DNA of 64,000 nucleotides from Denitromonas sp. GTDB taxonomy: Bacteria > Pseudomonadota > Gammaproteobacteria > Burkholderiales > Rhodocyclaceae. The notes below the pieces were generated by a model. That model ran no database searches. It saw only the letters and a program-made list of their open reading frames with translations, and had not been told where the DNA came from. The stretch's first letter is position 1; every line of letters begins with the position of its first letter. The stretch is from positions 883,501 to 947,500 of the forward strand of contig NZ_JAUCBR010000004.1 in the NCBI RefSeq assembly GCF_034676725.1, read 5' to 3'. Positions 53,875 to 62,749 of this stretch are shown one piece after another. Position numbers and translations under genes: made by a program.

Positions 53875-54849
53875 TTACTGCTTCTTGATGCCGAGTTTGT
53901 CGGCCAGCTCGCCGTAGGTCTTCTTACGCTCGGCCACGAAGTCGGCCATCTTGGAGTAGGGGATGTCGGTCAGGACGAAACCCCCGTCTTCCATCTTCTT
54001 GCGGAATTCCGGGTCCGAGTTGATCTTGCTGACGATGTCTGACGCCTTGTGACGGAGCTCTTCCGGTGTGCTCTTGGGTACGGCGAGGCCGCGGTAGGCA
54101 CCGCCCACGATCTCGAAGCCCAGCTCGCGGAAGGTCGGGACATCCGGGAAGGCAGGCATGCGCTCCTCGGAGGCCACGGCCAGCATGCGCATCTTGCCCG
54201 CATGCGCAATGCCGGAAGGCGCATAGTTGAAACCGGCCACCACCTGTTTGCCCAGCACCGCGGTCACCGCCGGCCCGGTTCCGCTGAAGGGGATGTAGGT
54301 GGTCTTGATGCCAGCCAGTTCGTCGAAGCGGGCCTGGGCCAGATTGTTCGAGGAATTCGAGCCGGAGCCGCTGAAAGTGACGGCGCCCGGGTTCTGCTTG
54401 GCGTGGTCGACCAGATCCTTGAGCGTCTTGAATGCGCTGTCTGCGGGCACGAAGATGGCATCGGGCGTGTAATGGAAGTAGTTGATCGGCGTGAGGTCGT
54501 CGGTCTGGTAGCCCACGTCCTTCTGCATCGGCTGCAGGATGGTGTGCGGCAGGTTGATGCCCATCCAGGTGTAGCCGTCGCCGTTCATGGAGTTGAGCTT
54601 GGACCAGGCTTGGGCGCCGCCAGCGCCGGCCATGTACTGGATGATCACGTCGACGCCGGCAATCTTCTTGAAGACCGACTGCTGGAAGCGTGCCGAGATA
54701 TCGGACTCGCCACCGGCGTTGAAGGGCAGGATGTAGTCGATGGACTTGCTGGGGAAGTTCTCGGCCATGGCCCGGGTGGCGGGCAGCATGCCGACGACGC
54801 CGGCCAACGCAAGGGTGAGCAGTGCTTTTCTGCGGGTATGAGTCGCCAT
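53875..54849 (-). CDS. TctC-type substrate-binding protein
   Basis: The 324-residue periplasmic protein has a signal peptide (MATHTRRKALLTLALAGVVG, cleavage near AMAENFP). The TctC/Bug fold follows (YILPFNAGGESDISARFQQS, then INYFHYTPDAIFVPADSAF). It delivers substrate to the TctAB channel. It lies upstream of tctAB and downstream of the dehydrogenase gene in one operon. Confidence 0.92.
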   Translation of the reverse strand: MATHTRRKALLTLALAGVVGMLPATRAMAENFPSKSIDYILPFNAGGESDISARFQQSVFKKIAGVDVIIQYMAGAGGAQAWSKLNSMNGDGYTWMGINLPHTILQPMQKDVGYQTDDLTPINYFHYTPDAIFVPADSAFKTLKDLVDHAKQNPGAVTFSGSGSNSSNNLAQARFDELAGIKTTYIPFSGTGPAVTAVLGKQVVAGFNYAPSGIAHAGKMRMLAVASEERMPAFPDVPTFRELGFEIVGGAYRGLAVPKSTPEELRHKASDIVSKINSDPEFRKKMEDGGFVLTDIPYSKMADFVAERKKTYGELADKLGIKKQ

Positions 54850-54940
54850 GTCAGTCTCCTTTGACAGTGTGTTTTAGGGTTGCTTCCGCCGTGAGCAGGC
54901 AGGCTCCGGACGGTATTCGAATGGCCCTATGGCCGATGGA

Positions 54941-56017
54941 TCAGTTGCCCGGATTGCGCAGATATCGACACATGGCGGCGGTCACCTCCGCCGTCATCGC
55001 AGTACCGCCAAGGTCACGGGTATGAAGGGATGGGTCTGCGGTGACGCGTTCAAGCGAGCGCATGGTCAAGGCGGCCGCCTCGTGCTCGCCCAGATGCTCG
55101 AGCATGAGAAAGATGGACCAGAAGGTGCCGACCGGATTGGCCAGACCCTTGCCCATAATGTCGAAGGCTGACCCGTGAATCGGCTCGAACATCGACGGGT
55201 AGCGGTGTTCAGGGTCGAGGTTGCCTGTCGGGGCGATCCCGAGGCTGCCGGCAAGGGCCGCTGCCAGATCGCTGAGAATGTCCGCGTGAAGATTCGAAGC
55301 GACGATGGTGTCGAGTGAGGCAGGTCGATTGACCATGCGCGCGGTCATGGCGTCGACCAGTTCCTTGTCCCAGCTCACATCCGGAAATTCGCGGGCGATT
55401 TCGGCCGCGATCTCGTCCCACATCACCATCGCATGACGCTGGGCGTTGCTCTTGGTGACCACGGTGAGGTGCCGGCGCGGTCGCGATTGGGCCAGCTTGA
55501 AGGCGAAGCGAAGGATGCGCTCGCAGCCGACCCGGGTGAAAACGGTGACGTCGGTAGCGGTTTCGATGGGATGTCCCTGATGGACCCGGCCACCCACGCC
55601 CGAGTATTCACCTTCTGAGTTTTCGCGAACGATGACCCAGTCGAGTTGCTCTGGCGTGCAGCGCTTGAGCGGGCCGTCGATGCCGGGCAGGATCCGCGTC
55701 GGCCGGATGTTGGCGTATTGATCCAGCCCCTGGCAGATCTTGAGGCGCAGCCCCCACAGCGTAATGTGGTCCGGGATGTGCGGGTCGCCCGCCGAGCCGA
55801 AGAGGATGGCATCGGTCTCGCGCAGCGCGTCGAGGCCATCCTCCGGCATCATCGCGCCATGCATCCGGTAGTAGTCGCCGCCCCAGTCGAAGCTGTCGAA
55901 CTGGAAGCGGAACTGCCCCGTGACGGCGGCCAGTGCCTCGAGCACTTCGCGGCCCGCCGGAACCACTTCCTTGCCGATTCCGTCGCCCGGGATGAGGGCG
56001 ATGCGATAGGTTTTCAT
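54941..56017 (-). CDS. Tartrate/D-malate dehydrogenase family protein
   Basis: The 358-residue protein is of the isopropylmalate/isocitrate dehydrogenase fold. It starts MKTYRIALIPGDGIGKEVVP and has VRENSEGEYSGVGG and EPIHGSAFDIMGKG. The dicarboxylate-type residues favour the tartrate dehydrogenase/D-malate dehydrogenase (TtuC/DmlA) branch over LeuB. It differs clearly from the second copy at 57263, which suggests a different stereoisomer or D-malate. Its promoter is a near-copy of that of the second gene. Confidence 0.88.
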   Translation of the reverse strand: MKTYRIALIPGDGIGKEVVPAGREVLEALAAVTGQFRFQFDSFDWGGDYYRMHGAMMPEDGLDALRETDAILFGSAGDPHIPDHITLWGLRLKICQGLDQYANIRPTRILPGIDGPLKRCTPEQLDWVIVRENSEGEYSGVGGRVHQGHPIETATDVTVFTRVGCERILRFAFKLAQSRPRRHLTVVTKSNAQRHAMVMWDEIAAEIAREFPDVSWDKELVDAMTARMVNRPASLDTIVASNLHADILSDLAAALAGSLGIAPTGNLDPEHRYPSMFEPIHGSAFDIMGKGLANPVGTFWSIFLMLEHLGEHEAAALTMRSLERVTADPSLHTRDLGGTAMTAEVTAAMCRYLRNPGN

Positions 56018-56115
56018 CGTGTTTGTCTCCGATCTGATGTTTTGTTTTTTCCACTCTAGATCGCAGACATGCTTGAGAATCACCACTAAACTTAAAGCAT
56101 TCTTTAGTTGAATTT
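56018..56115 (-). promoter_or_regulatory. Duplicated promoter/operator, minus-strand copy
   Basis: Read on the minus strand it contains GATTCTCAAGC, GTCTGCGATCTAGAGTG and GATCGGAGACAAACAC in the same order as the region before 57263. A candidate LysR site (CAACTAAA/TTAAGTTT around GAATGCT) is at 56088-56110. It lies between divergent dehydrogenase and LysR genes. Confidence 0.8.
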
Positions 56116-56129
56116 AAGGGTGAGAGCTC

Positions 56130-57074
56130 ATGAGCAGCAAAATTCAGCCGACGGACCTGAAGTTTTTCTCCACCCTGGCCTCATCCAGCAGCTTGAGCGC
56201 AGCCGCGCGTGAGCTAGGCGTGACACTGCCGGCGGTGAGCATGCATCTGTCGCAGATGGAGGAGCGGCTCGGCGTTTCGCTCATCACCCGCACCACGCGC
56301 CGTATGAGCCTCACCCCCGAGGGCGCGGTCTATCTCGAACACGCGCGGCGCATCCTCGGTGAGATTGACGAACTGGAAGAGGTGCTCGGTGCCTCCAAAG
56401 CGATGCCCAAGGGCTTGCTGCGGGTCAATGCCACCTTGGGCTTCGGTCGAAGCCACGTGGCGCCATTGATCTCGCAGTTCGTCCGCAAGTACCCCGAGGT
56501 CGAGGTGCAGCTGCAGTTATCCGTGGTGCCTCCGCCATTGACCGACGATCTTTACGACGTGTGCGTTCGTTTTGGCGAGCCGCCCGACACGCGGGTGATC
56601 GCACGAAAGATCGCACCCAATCGCCGTCTGCTCTGCGCTTCTCCAGGCTATCTGAAACGATACGGCATGCCCAAGACTCCCAAGGATCTGGTCGAGCACA
56701 ATTGCATCGGTATCCGACAGGGTGAAGAGGCCTATGGCGTCTGGCGGCTGACCAACAGCCGTAACCGTCAGTCGAACCCGGAGTCGGTGCGGATCAGCGG
56801 CAATCTGACCACGAATGATGGTGAGATCGCCGTGAAATGGGCCCTCGATGGTCACGGCATCCTGATGCGCGCCGAATGGGACATCGAGCGTGATCTGCAA
56901 AATGGTCGACTGGTGCAGGTCTTGCCCCAGTACGCCACGCCGGACGCCGACATCTACGCGGTTTATCCCCAGCGGCACCAGATGTCGGCGCGGGTGCGCG
57001 CCTTCGTGGATTTCATGACGCTGGCCCTCGCGCAGCAGTCCGGACGGCCAAAGCCCGCGCATCCGGACCGCTGA
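56130..57074 (+). CDS. LysR-type regulator of the tartrate genes
   Basis: The 314-residue protein has a LysR helix-turn-helix (SLSAAARELGVTLPAVSMHL) and ligand domain. It lies between two dehydrogenase operons whose promoters share a LysR-like site; one of these sites ends 20 bases before its own start. It is the probable TtuA/DmlR-type activator of both. It is related to but distinct from the LysR at 50791. Confidence 0.88.
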   Translation: MSSKIQPTDLKFFSTLASSSSLSAAARELGVTLPAVSMHLSQMEERLGVSLITRTTRRMSLTPEGAVYLEHARRILGEIDELEEVLGASKAMPKGLLRVNATLGFGRSHVAPLISQFVRKYPEVEVQLQLSVVPPPLTDDLYDVCVRFGEPPDTRVIARKIAPNRRLLCASPGYLKRYGMPKTPKDLVEHNCIGIRQGEEAYGVWRLTNSRNRQSNPESVRISGNLTTNDGEIAVKWALDGHGILMRAEWDIERDLQNGRLVQVLPQYATPDADIYAVYPQRHQMSARVRAFVDFMTLALAQQSGRPKPAHPDR

Positions 57075-57167
57075 CCACGCGCCCTGCGAGCCGTGACACG
57101 GCCCTGGCTGGCCACATTGCCCGGCAGGGCTCGTGGAAACGTGCCTTTATTCAGCATCAGCCTTCAA

Positions 57168-57262
57168 CGCAACTGAACAATGCTTTCAGTTGAGCGCCGA
57201 TTCTCAAGCCAGTCTGCGATCTAGAGTGAAAAAGGAACAACACTCGATCGGAGACAAACACT
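57168..57262 (+). promoter_or_regulatory. Duplicated promoter/operator, plus-strand copy
   Basis: It matches 56018-56115 in inverted orientation. The operator at 57170-57192 is CAACTGAA-CAATGCT-TTCAGTTG, a perfect 8-bp inverted repeat with seven central bases. The shared downstream stretch runs up to the ribosome-binding site. Confidence 0.8.
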
Positions 57263-58327
57263 ATGGAAGCCCAACGTATTGCCGTCATTCCGGGCGATGG
57301 GATTGGCAAGGAAGTGGTCCCTGAAGGCCTGCGCGTGCTCGACGCCGCCGCCAAGCGTTTCAACATTGCGCTCCGATACGACGAATACGACTGGAGTTGC
57401 GACTACTACCTCAAGCACGGGCAGATGATGCCTGATGACTGGAAGGATCGCATCGGCGGTCATGATGCCATCTTCTTCGGCGCCGCCGGTTGGCCGGAAA
57501 AGGTGCCTGACCATATCTCCCTGTGGGGCTCGCTGATCAAGTTCCGTCGTGAATTCGACCAATACATCAGCCTGCGTCCGGCGCGATTGATGCCAGGCGT
57601 GCCATCGCCACTCTCGGGGCGCAAGGTGGGCGATATCGATATCTACATCGTGCGCGAAAACACCGAAGGCGAGTACTCGAGCATCGGCGGCAAGATCTTC
57701 GAAGATACGGTACACGAAACCGTCATCCAGGAAGCCATCTTCACCCGTCGCGGTGTCGACCGGGTGATGCGATACGCCTTCGAACTGGCGATGAAGCGTG
57801 GCAAACATGTGAGTTCCGCCACCAAGTCGAATGGCATCTCGATCTCCATGCCCTATTGGGACGAGCGTTTTGTCGAGATGGCAAAACAGTATCCCGACGT
57901 GCGTACCGACAAGTACCACATCGACATCCTGACCGCCCAGTTCGTGCGCAATCCGGACTGGTTCGACGTGGTGGTGGCGTCCAACCTGTTCGGCGACATC
58001 CTCTCCGACCTCGGTCCGGCCTGCACCGGAACGATCGGCATCGCACCGTCAGCCAACCTCAACCCCGAACGCCTGTTTCCCTCGCTGTTCGAGCCGGTCC
58101 ACGGCTCTGCACCCGACATCTACGGCAAGGGCATCGCCAATCCGATCGGCCAGATCTGGTGCGGCGCCATGATGCTTGAACACCTCGGCCATCAGGACGC
58201 GGCCGACGCTGTCATGCACGCAATCGAAGTCGTCTTGGGCGAAGGCCCGCGCACCCCCGACATGGGCGGCAACGCCACCACGAGCGACGTCGGCAAATCC
58301 GTCGCCGCAGTTGTAGCGTCCGCCTGA
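57263..58327 (+). CDS. ttuC: Tartrate dehydrogenase
   Basis: The 354-residue protein matches TtuC-type tartrate dehydrogenase/decarboxylase. It starts MEAQRIAVIPGDGIGKEVVP and has VRENTEGEYSSIGGKIFEDT, SATKSNGISISMPYWDERF and EPVHGSAPDIYGKGIANPIG. The enzyme oxidises L- or meso-tartrate with NAD and Mn, giving oxaloglycolate or D-glycerate, and can act on D-malate. It is the first gene of the plus-strand operon with ttdAB. Confidence 0.92.
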   Translation: MEAQRIAVIPGDGIGKEVVPEGLRVLDAAAKRFNIALRYDEYDWSCDYYLKHGQMMPDDWKDRIGGHDAIFFGAAGWPEKVPDHISLWGSLIKFRREFDQYISLRPARLMPGVPSPLSGRKVGDIDIYIVRENTEGEYSSIGGKIFEDTVHETVIQEAIFTRRGVDRVMRYAFELAMKRGKHVSSATKSNGISISMPYWDERFVEMAKQYPDVRTDKYHIDILTAQFVRNPDWFDVVVASNLFGDILSDLGPACTGTIGIAPSANLNPERLFPSLFEPVHGSAPDIYGKGIANPIGQIWCGAMMLEHLGHQDAADAVMHAIEVVLGEGPRTPDMGGNATTSDVGKSVAAVVASA

Positions 58328-58348
58328 GTACCCCAAAGGAGAAACCAT

Positions 58349-59248
58349 ATGGATAAGGAAGTTGCCATCCAGTCCCTCACGGACACCATGGCGAAATTCA
58401 CTGCGTATATCGGTAAGCGTCTGCCAAAGGACGTGAAGGCAAAACTCGCTGACCTGCGCACGATGGAAACCAACCCGCTGGCCAAATCGATTTACGACTC
58501 GATGGCCGGCAACCAGGAAGCGGCCGACAAGCTCGACCGACCCAGCTGCCAGGACACCGGGGTCATCCAGTATTTCGTCGAAGCGGGTGCCCGTTTCCCG
58601 ATGCTCGGCGAACTCGAAGAGATCCTGCGCGAAGCCACGGCTGAAGCCACTCGCATGGGTCCGCTGCGCCACAACGCGGTCGAGACCTTCGACGAGAAAA
58701 ACACCGGCACCAACACTGGCACGCAGATTCCGTGGCTGGACTGGCGCATCGTGCCCGACAGCGACACCTGCACCATCGACGTGTACATGGCCGGTGGCGG
58801 CTGCACGCTGCCCGGTGCGGCCAAAGTGCTCATGCCCGGCCAGGGCTACGAGGGCGTGGCTGAATTCGTGATGGATGTGATTACCGAACGTGGCGTCAAC
58901 GCGTGCCCGCCCTTGCTGGTCGGTGTCGGCGTTTCCACCTCGGTCGAAACGGCGGCACGCCTGTCCAAGCTCGCGATCATGCGTCCGGTGGATTCGAAGA
59001 GCACCAACGAGCGCGCTGCACTCATGGAAGAACTGCTGGAGCAAGGCCTGAACGAGATCGGCATCGGTCCCCAGGGGCTGACCGGCAACAACAGTGTGAT
59101 GGGCGTCAATATCGAATCGTCCGCGCGCCACCCCTCAACCATTGGCGTGGCGGTCAATACCGGCTGCTGGGCTCACCGCCGCGGCAAGATCCGGATCAAC
59201 GCCGATCTGTCCTACGACATCCTGTCCCACGAAGGAGTGGTGCTGTGA
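58349..59248 (+). CDS. ttdA: L(+)-tartrate dehydratase alpha subunit
   Basis: The 299-residue protein matches TtdA. It contains RPSCQDTGVIQYFVEAG with the first [4Fe-4S] Cys (Cys67), MAGGGCTLPGAAKVLMPG, and NTGCWAHRRGKIRIN with other cluster cysteines. With TtdB it converts L-tartrate to oxaloacetate. AAAGGAG precedes the ATG. The stop overlaps the ttdB GTG start. Confidence 0.94.
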   Translation: MDKEVAIQSLTDTMAKFTAYIGKRLPKDVKAKLADLRTMETNPLAKSIYDSMAGNQEAADKLDRPSCQDTGVIQYFVEAGARFPMLGELEEILREATAEATRMGPLRHNAVETFDEKNTGTNTGTQIPWLDWRIVPDSDTCTIDVYMAGGGCTLPGAAKVLMPGQGYEGVAEFVMDVITERGVNACPPLLVGVGVSTSVETAARLSKLAIMRPVDSKSTNERAALMEELLEQGLNEIGIGPQGLTGNNSVMGVNIESSARHPSTIGVAVNTGCWAHRRGKIRINADLSYDILSHEGVVL

Positions 59249-59853
59249 AGAAGATTCTGACAACGCCCATCAAGGACGAAGATCTGAAGAGCCTGAACGT
59301 CGGTGACGTGGTGTACCTGACCGGTCGCCTGGTGACCTGTCGAGACGTGGCCCACCGGCGCCTCATCGAGCAGGGGCGCGAGTTGCCCGTCAATCTCGAA
59401 GGCGGTGCCATCTTTCATGCGGGCCCTATCGTGCGCAAGAAGGATGATGGCAACTTCGAGATGGTCTCGATCGGCCCGACCACCAGCATGCGTATGGAAA
59501 AATTCGAGCGCGAGTTCATCAAGCAGACCGGTGTGAAGCTTATCGTTGGTAAGGGCGGCATGGGGCCGGAGACGGCGGCAGGCTGTCAGGAACACACGGC
59601 CGTTCACGCCATCTTCCCGGGCGGCTGTGCCGTGCTGGCGGCGACTCAGGTCGAGGAGATCGAAGGTGCTGAGTGGCAGGATCTGGGTATGCCTGAGACG
59701 CTCTGGATCAACCGGGTGAAGGAATTCGGCCCGCTGATCATTTCGATCGACACCAAGGGCAATAACCTCATCGCCCAGAACAAGGGCACCTTCAACGAGA
59801 AGAAAAAGTCCATCCTCGAGAAGATCAACAAGCAGCTGAGCTTCATCAAATAA
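59245..59853 (+). CDS. ttdB: L(+)-tartrate dehydratase beta subunit
   Basis: The 202-residue protein matches TtdB/fumarase C-terminal domain. It contains GDVVYLTGRLVTCRDVAHRR, the FHAGPIV loop and VGKGGMGPET. GTG start overlaps the ttdA stop, which ensures equal subunits. Cluster-free substrate contacts are in this chain. Confidence 0.94.
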   Translation: MKKILTTPIKDEDLKSLNVGDVVYLTGRLVTCRDVAHRRLIEQGRELPVNLEGGAIFHAGPIVRKKDDGNFEMVSIGPTTSMRMEKFEREFIKQTGVKLIVGKGGMGPETAAGCQEHTAVHAIFPGGCAVLAATQVEEIEGAEWQDLGMPETLWINRVKEFGPLIISIDTKGNNLIAQNKGTFNEKKKSILEKINKQLSFIK

Positions 59854-59856
59854 GCC

Positions 59857-59889
59857 AAGCGGGCCGGGGACTGAACCTCCGGCCCGCTT
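59857..59889 (+). terminator. Hairpin after ttdB
   Basis: AAGCGGGCCGG and CCGGCCCGCTT form an 11-bp stem with a weak T-rich tail (CGCATTT). It may partially end the ttuC-ttdAB transcript before ttuD. Confidence 0.6.
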
Positions 59890-59936
59890 CGCATTTCATC
59901 AGTCTCTAAACCAGCACACTGCCACTTAGCTACTTC

Positions 59937-61232
59937 ATGACTTCTCGACCTGATCCCCGGCAACTGTTGCGCGACATGCTCGATGCAGCCATCGCGAGCG
60001 CGCAAGCGGAACGATGCATCCCGCCGTATCTGCCGGAACCGCCACCGGGTCGCCTGATCGTGATTGGTGCCGGCAAAGCCTCGGCAGAAATGGCACACGT
60101 GGTTGAACAAAACTGGGCAGGCGTGCTCACTGGTTTGGTGGTGACGCGTTACGGCTACGCGGTACCGTGTGAGCGGATAGAGATCGTTGAGGCCGCGCAT
60201 CCGGTGCCTGACGAAGCTGGTTTAAATGCAGCACGACGAATCCTGAAGCTTGTGTCGGGACTCACCGCTGAGGACATGGTCCTGTGCCTGATCTCAGGCG
60301 GCGGCTCTGCCTTGTTACCCCTGCCGCTCGACGGCATCACCCTCGAGGACAAGCAGACGGTGAATCGTGCCTTGCTGCGCAGCGGTGCCACCATCAGCGA
60401 AATGAACTGCGTACGCCGGCACCTGTCAGCCATCAAGGGCGGGCGTCTGGCCGCGGCCTGTCACCCCGCCCGCGTGGTGAATCTGCTGATCTCTGATGTC
60501 CCGGGCGACGACCCCATCAATATCGCCTCTGGCCCGACCGTCGCGGACCCGACGACCTGTACCGATGCGCTGGAGATCATCCGCCGATACGGCCTCGAAT
60601 TGCCGGCGGCGGTGAGGGATGCTCTGGACTCAGGACGCGGGGAATCCATCAAGCCGAGTGATCCGCGACTTGCGCGTGTCAGCACCCACATCGTTGCGGC
60701 GCCGCGGCTGGCGCTCGGCGCGGCGGCGGCCGTGGCGGCGGAAGCGGGGGTTCCCGTGCATATTCTCGGCGATGCGATCGAAGGCGAAGCGCGGGACGTG
60801 GGCACCGCCATGGCCGGCATCGCCCGCCATGTGGCCAATCACGGGTTGCCATTTCAGCCTCCGTGCGTGCTGCTCTCTGGTGGCGAGACGACAGTCACTG
60901 TATCCGGAAGCGGGCGCGGTGGGCGCAATGTGGAGTTCCTGCTCGCGCTGGCCATTGCTGCCGATGAACACCCCTCCATTCATGCTCTAGCGGCCGACAC
61001 GGACGGCGTCGATGGTCAGGAGGAAATTGCTGGGGCCTACCTAGTCCCTGATGCCCTGGCCCGCGCCCGGGCGTTGGGCATCCGCCCGCGTGACGCTCTC
61101 GGCAACAACGACGGTCACGGCTTCTTCGGCGCCTTGGGCGACGCCATCGTGACCGGTCCGACACTGACCAATGTGAATGACTTTCGCGCCATCTACATTG
61201 CCGGGTCAGAAACGGAAACAGGTCGAATCTAA
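59937..61232 (+). CDS. ttuD: Glycerate 2-kinase/hydroxypyruvate reductase family
   Basis: The 431-residue MOFRL-family protein has GAGKASAEMA near the N-terminus, ISGGGSALLPLPLDG, LLISDVPGDDPINIASGPT and the C-terminal MOFRL segment (LSGGETTVTVSGSGRGGRN, then DTDGVDG). In tartrate clusters TtuD was annotated as hydroxypyruvate reductase, but the family is now known as glycerate 2-kinase. It would phosphorylate D-glycerate from tartrate to 2-phosphoglycerate. It lies just upstream of pyruvate kinase. Confidence 0.9.
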   Translation: MTSRPDPRQLLRDMLDAAIASAQAERCIPPYLPEPPPGRLIVIGAGKASAEMAHVVEQNWAGVLTGLVVTRYGYAVPCERIEIVEAAHPVPDEAGLNAARRILKLVSGLTAEDMVLCLISGGGSALLPLPLDGITLEDKQTVNRALLRSGATISEMNCVRRHLSAIKGGRLAAACHPARVVNLLISDVPGDDPINIASGPTVADPTTCTDALEIIRRYGLELPAAVRDALDSGRGESIKPSDPRLARVSTHIVAAPRLALGAAAAVAAEAGVPVHILGDAIEGEARDVGTAMAGIARHVANHGLPFQPPCVLLSGGETTVTVSGSGRGGRNVEFLLALAIAADEHPSIHALAADTDGVDGQEEIAGAYLVPDALARARALGIRPRDALGNNDGHGFFGALGDAIVTGPTLTNVNDFRAIYIAGSETETGRI

Positions 61233-61241
61233 GGACAACCA

Positions 61242-62669
61242 ATGCATCGCAATCGTAAAGCGAAGATCGTCGCTACACTCGGACCGGCCAGCAGCGATCC
61301 AGACATGATTCGGATTTTGTTCGAAGCGGGGGCAGATGTTTTTCGCCTGAACTTCAGCCACGGTAGTCATGAAGATCATCGGCAGCGTCTTGCATCGATC
61401 CGGTCCATCGAGGCGACATCGGGGCGCTCCATCGGGATTCTGCTCGACCTGCAGGGGCCGAAGCTCCGTCTGGGCCTGTTCGCTCAAGGTTCTGCGCTGC
61501 TACACGAGGGCGCCCGATTCAGGCTGGATCTCGACACGCAATGCCCGGGTGACGAGACGCGTGCAGCCATGCCCCATCCCGAGATCTTCGCCGCACTGGA
61601 ACCGGGTGCTGAACTCTTGGTGGACGATGGTCGGGTGCGCTTGCGGGTCGAACGATGCGGCACCGATTTCGCCGACACGTGCGTCGTCACCGGAGGCAAG
61701 GTGTCGGACCGAAAGGGTGTTAACGTGCCTGGCGTGGTCTTGCCGTTGTCGGCGCTCACTTCCAAGGATCATGCTGATCTGGACTTTGGCCTCTCGCTCG
61801 GTGTCGACTGGATCGCGCTCTCCTTCGTGCAACGCCCCGAGGACATTCAGGAAATCAAGGCCATCGTTCAAGGCCGTGCCGGCATTGTCGCCAAGCTGGA
61901 AAAACCCGCCGCGATCGACCGGCTCGAAGCAATTGTGGCCGAGAGCGACGCAGTCATGGTGGCCCGCGGTGATCTGGGCGTCGAATTGCCACCGGAGCAG
62001 GTGCCGGCCATACAAAAGCGCATCGTGAACGCCTGTTGACAGGCCGGCAAGCCGGTTATCGTTGCGACCCAGATGCTCGAATCCATGGTCGGTGCCCCGG
62101 TGCCGACCCGCGCGGAAGCCTCTGACGTCGCCACTGCCATCTACGAAGGCGCAGACGCGGTGATGCTGTCGGCAGAATCAGCCTCAGGTCAATATCCATT
62201 GGAGGCTGTGCGGATTATGGACCGCATTCTTCAACAGACCGAGGCTGATCCACACCACGAAGATGTGATGGCGGCGTCCCGAGCATCGGTCCATGCCGGA
62301 ACTTGCGATAAGGCAGATGCCGTTGGAGCTGCTGTGAGCGATGTCGCGCGGCGTCTGGGTGCCGCCGCCGCGGTGGCGTACACAAGTTCCGGCTATTCGG
62401 CTTTGCGCATTGCAAAGGAGCGCCCGGGCGTTCCCATTATCGGCATGACGCCACTTACAGCCACGGCCCGTCGCCTTGCGCTCGTCTGGGGCGTCCATGC
62501 CGTCGTCTGTGCTGATGTAAGTAGCGTGGCCGAAATGAGCGACGTTGCGTGTGAAACGGCGCGGGCTCAAAGTTTTGCTTCACCGGGTCAAGTTCTCGTA
62601 ATCGCTGCAGGCATGCCGTTTGGCACGTCGGGAACCACCAATCTGATTCGCATCGCTCAAATCGAGTAA
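61242..62669 (+). pseudogene. ttuE: Pyruvate kinase, interrupted by in-frame TGA
   Basis: The 475-residue coding length (ignoring one stop) is normal for pyruvate kinase. Present are KIVATLGPASS, FRLNFSHGSHEDH, LDLQGPKLRLG, VAKLEKPAAIDRLEAI and VARGDLGVELPPEQVP. TGA at 62037-62039 (codon 266) follows NAC and is followed by QAGKPVIVATQMLESM in the same frame. Homologues have an Arg or Ala here, so a CGA to TGA change is the simplest explanation. The C-terminal regulatory domain follows intact. The tartrate TtuE role is to convert PEP to pyruvate. It may be a recent null or a sequence error. Confidence 0.9.
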
Positions 62670-62749
62670 GAGAACCGGGCGCTATCACGCAGTCGATGAC
62701 GTCAGGAGGCGCCCCGGTTCAAACAATAAAATCCATAGGGAGACATACC

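Noticed and set aside
54941..56017. 3-Isopropylmalate dehydrogenase (LeuB)
   Set aside because: Dicarboxylate-type residues, no leu genes nearby and tartrate context favour the tartrate/D-malate branch.
62037..62039. Selenocysteine at the TGA of pyruvate kinase
   Set aside because: Homologues have no Cys or Sec here and no downstream stem-loop suited to Sec insertion is evident; a CGA to TGA change is simpler.
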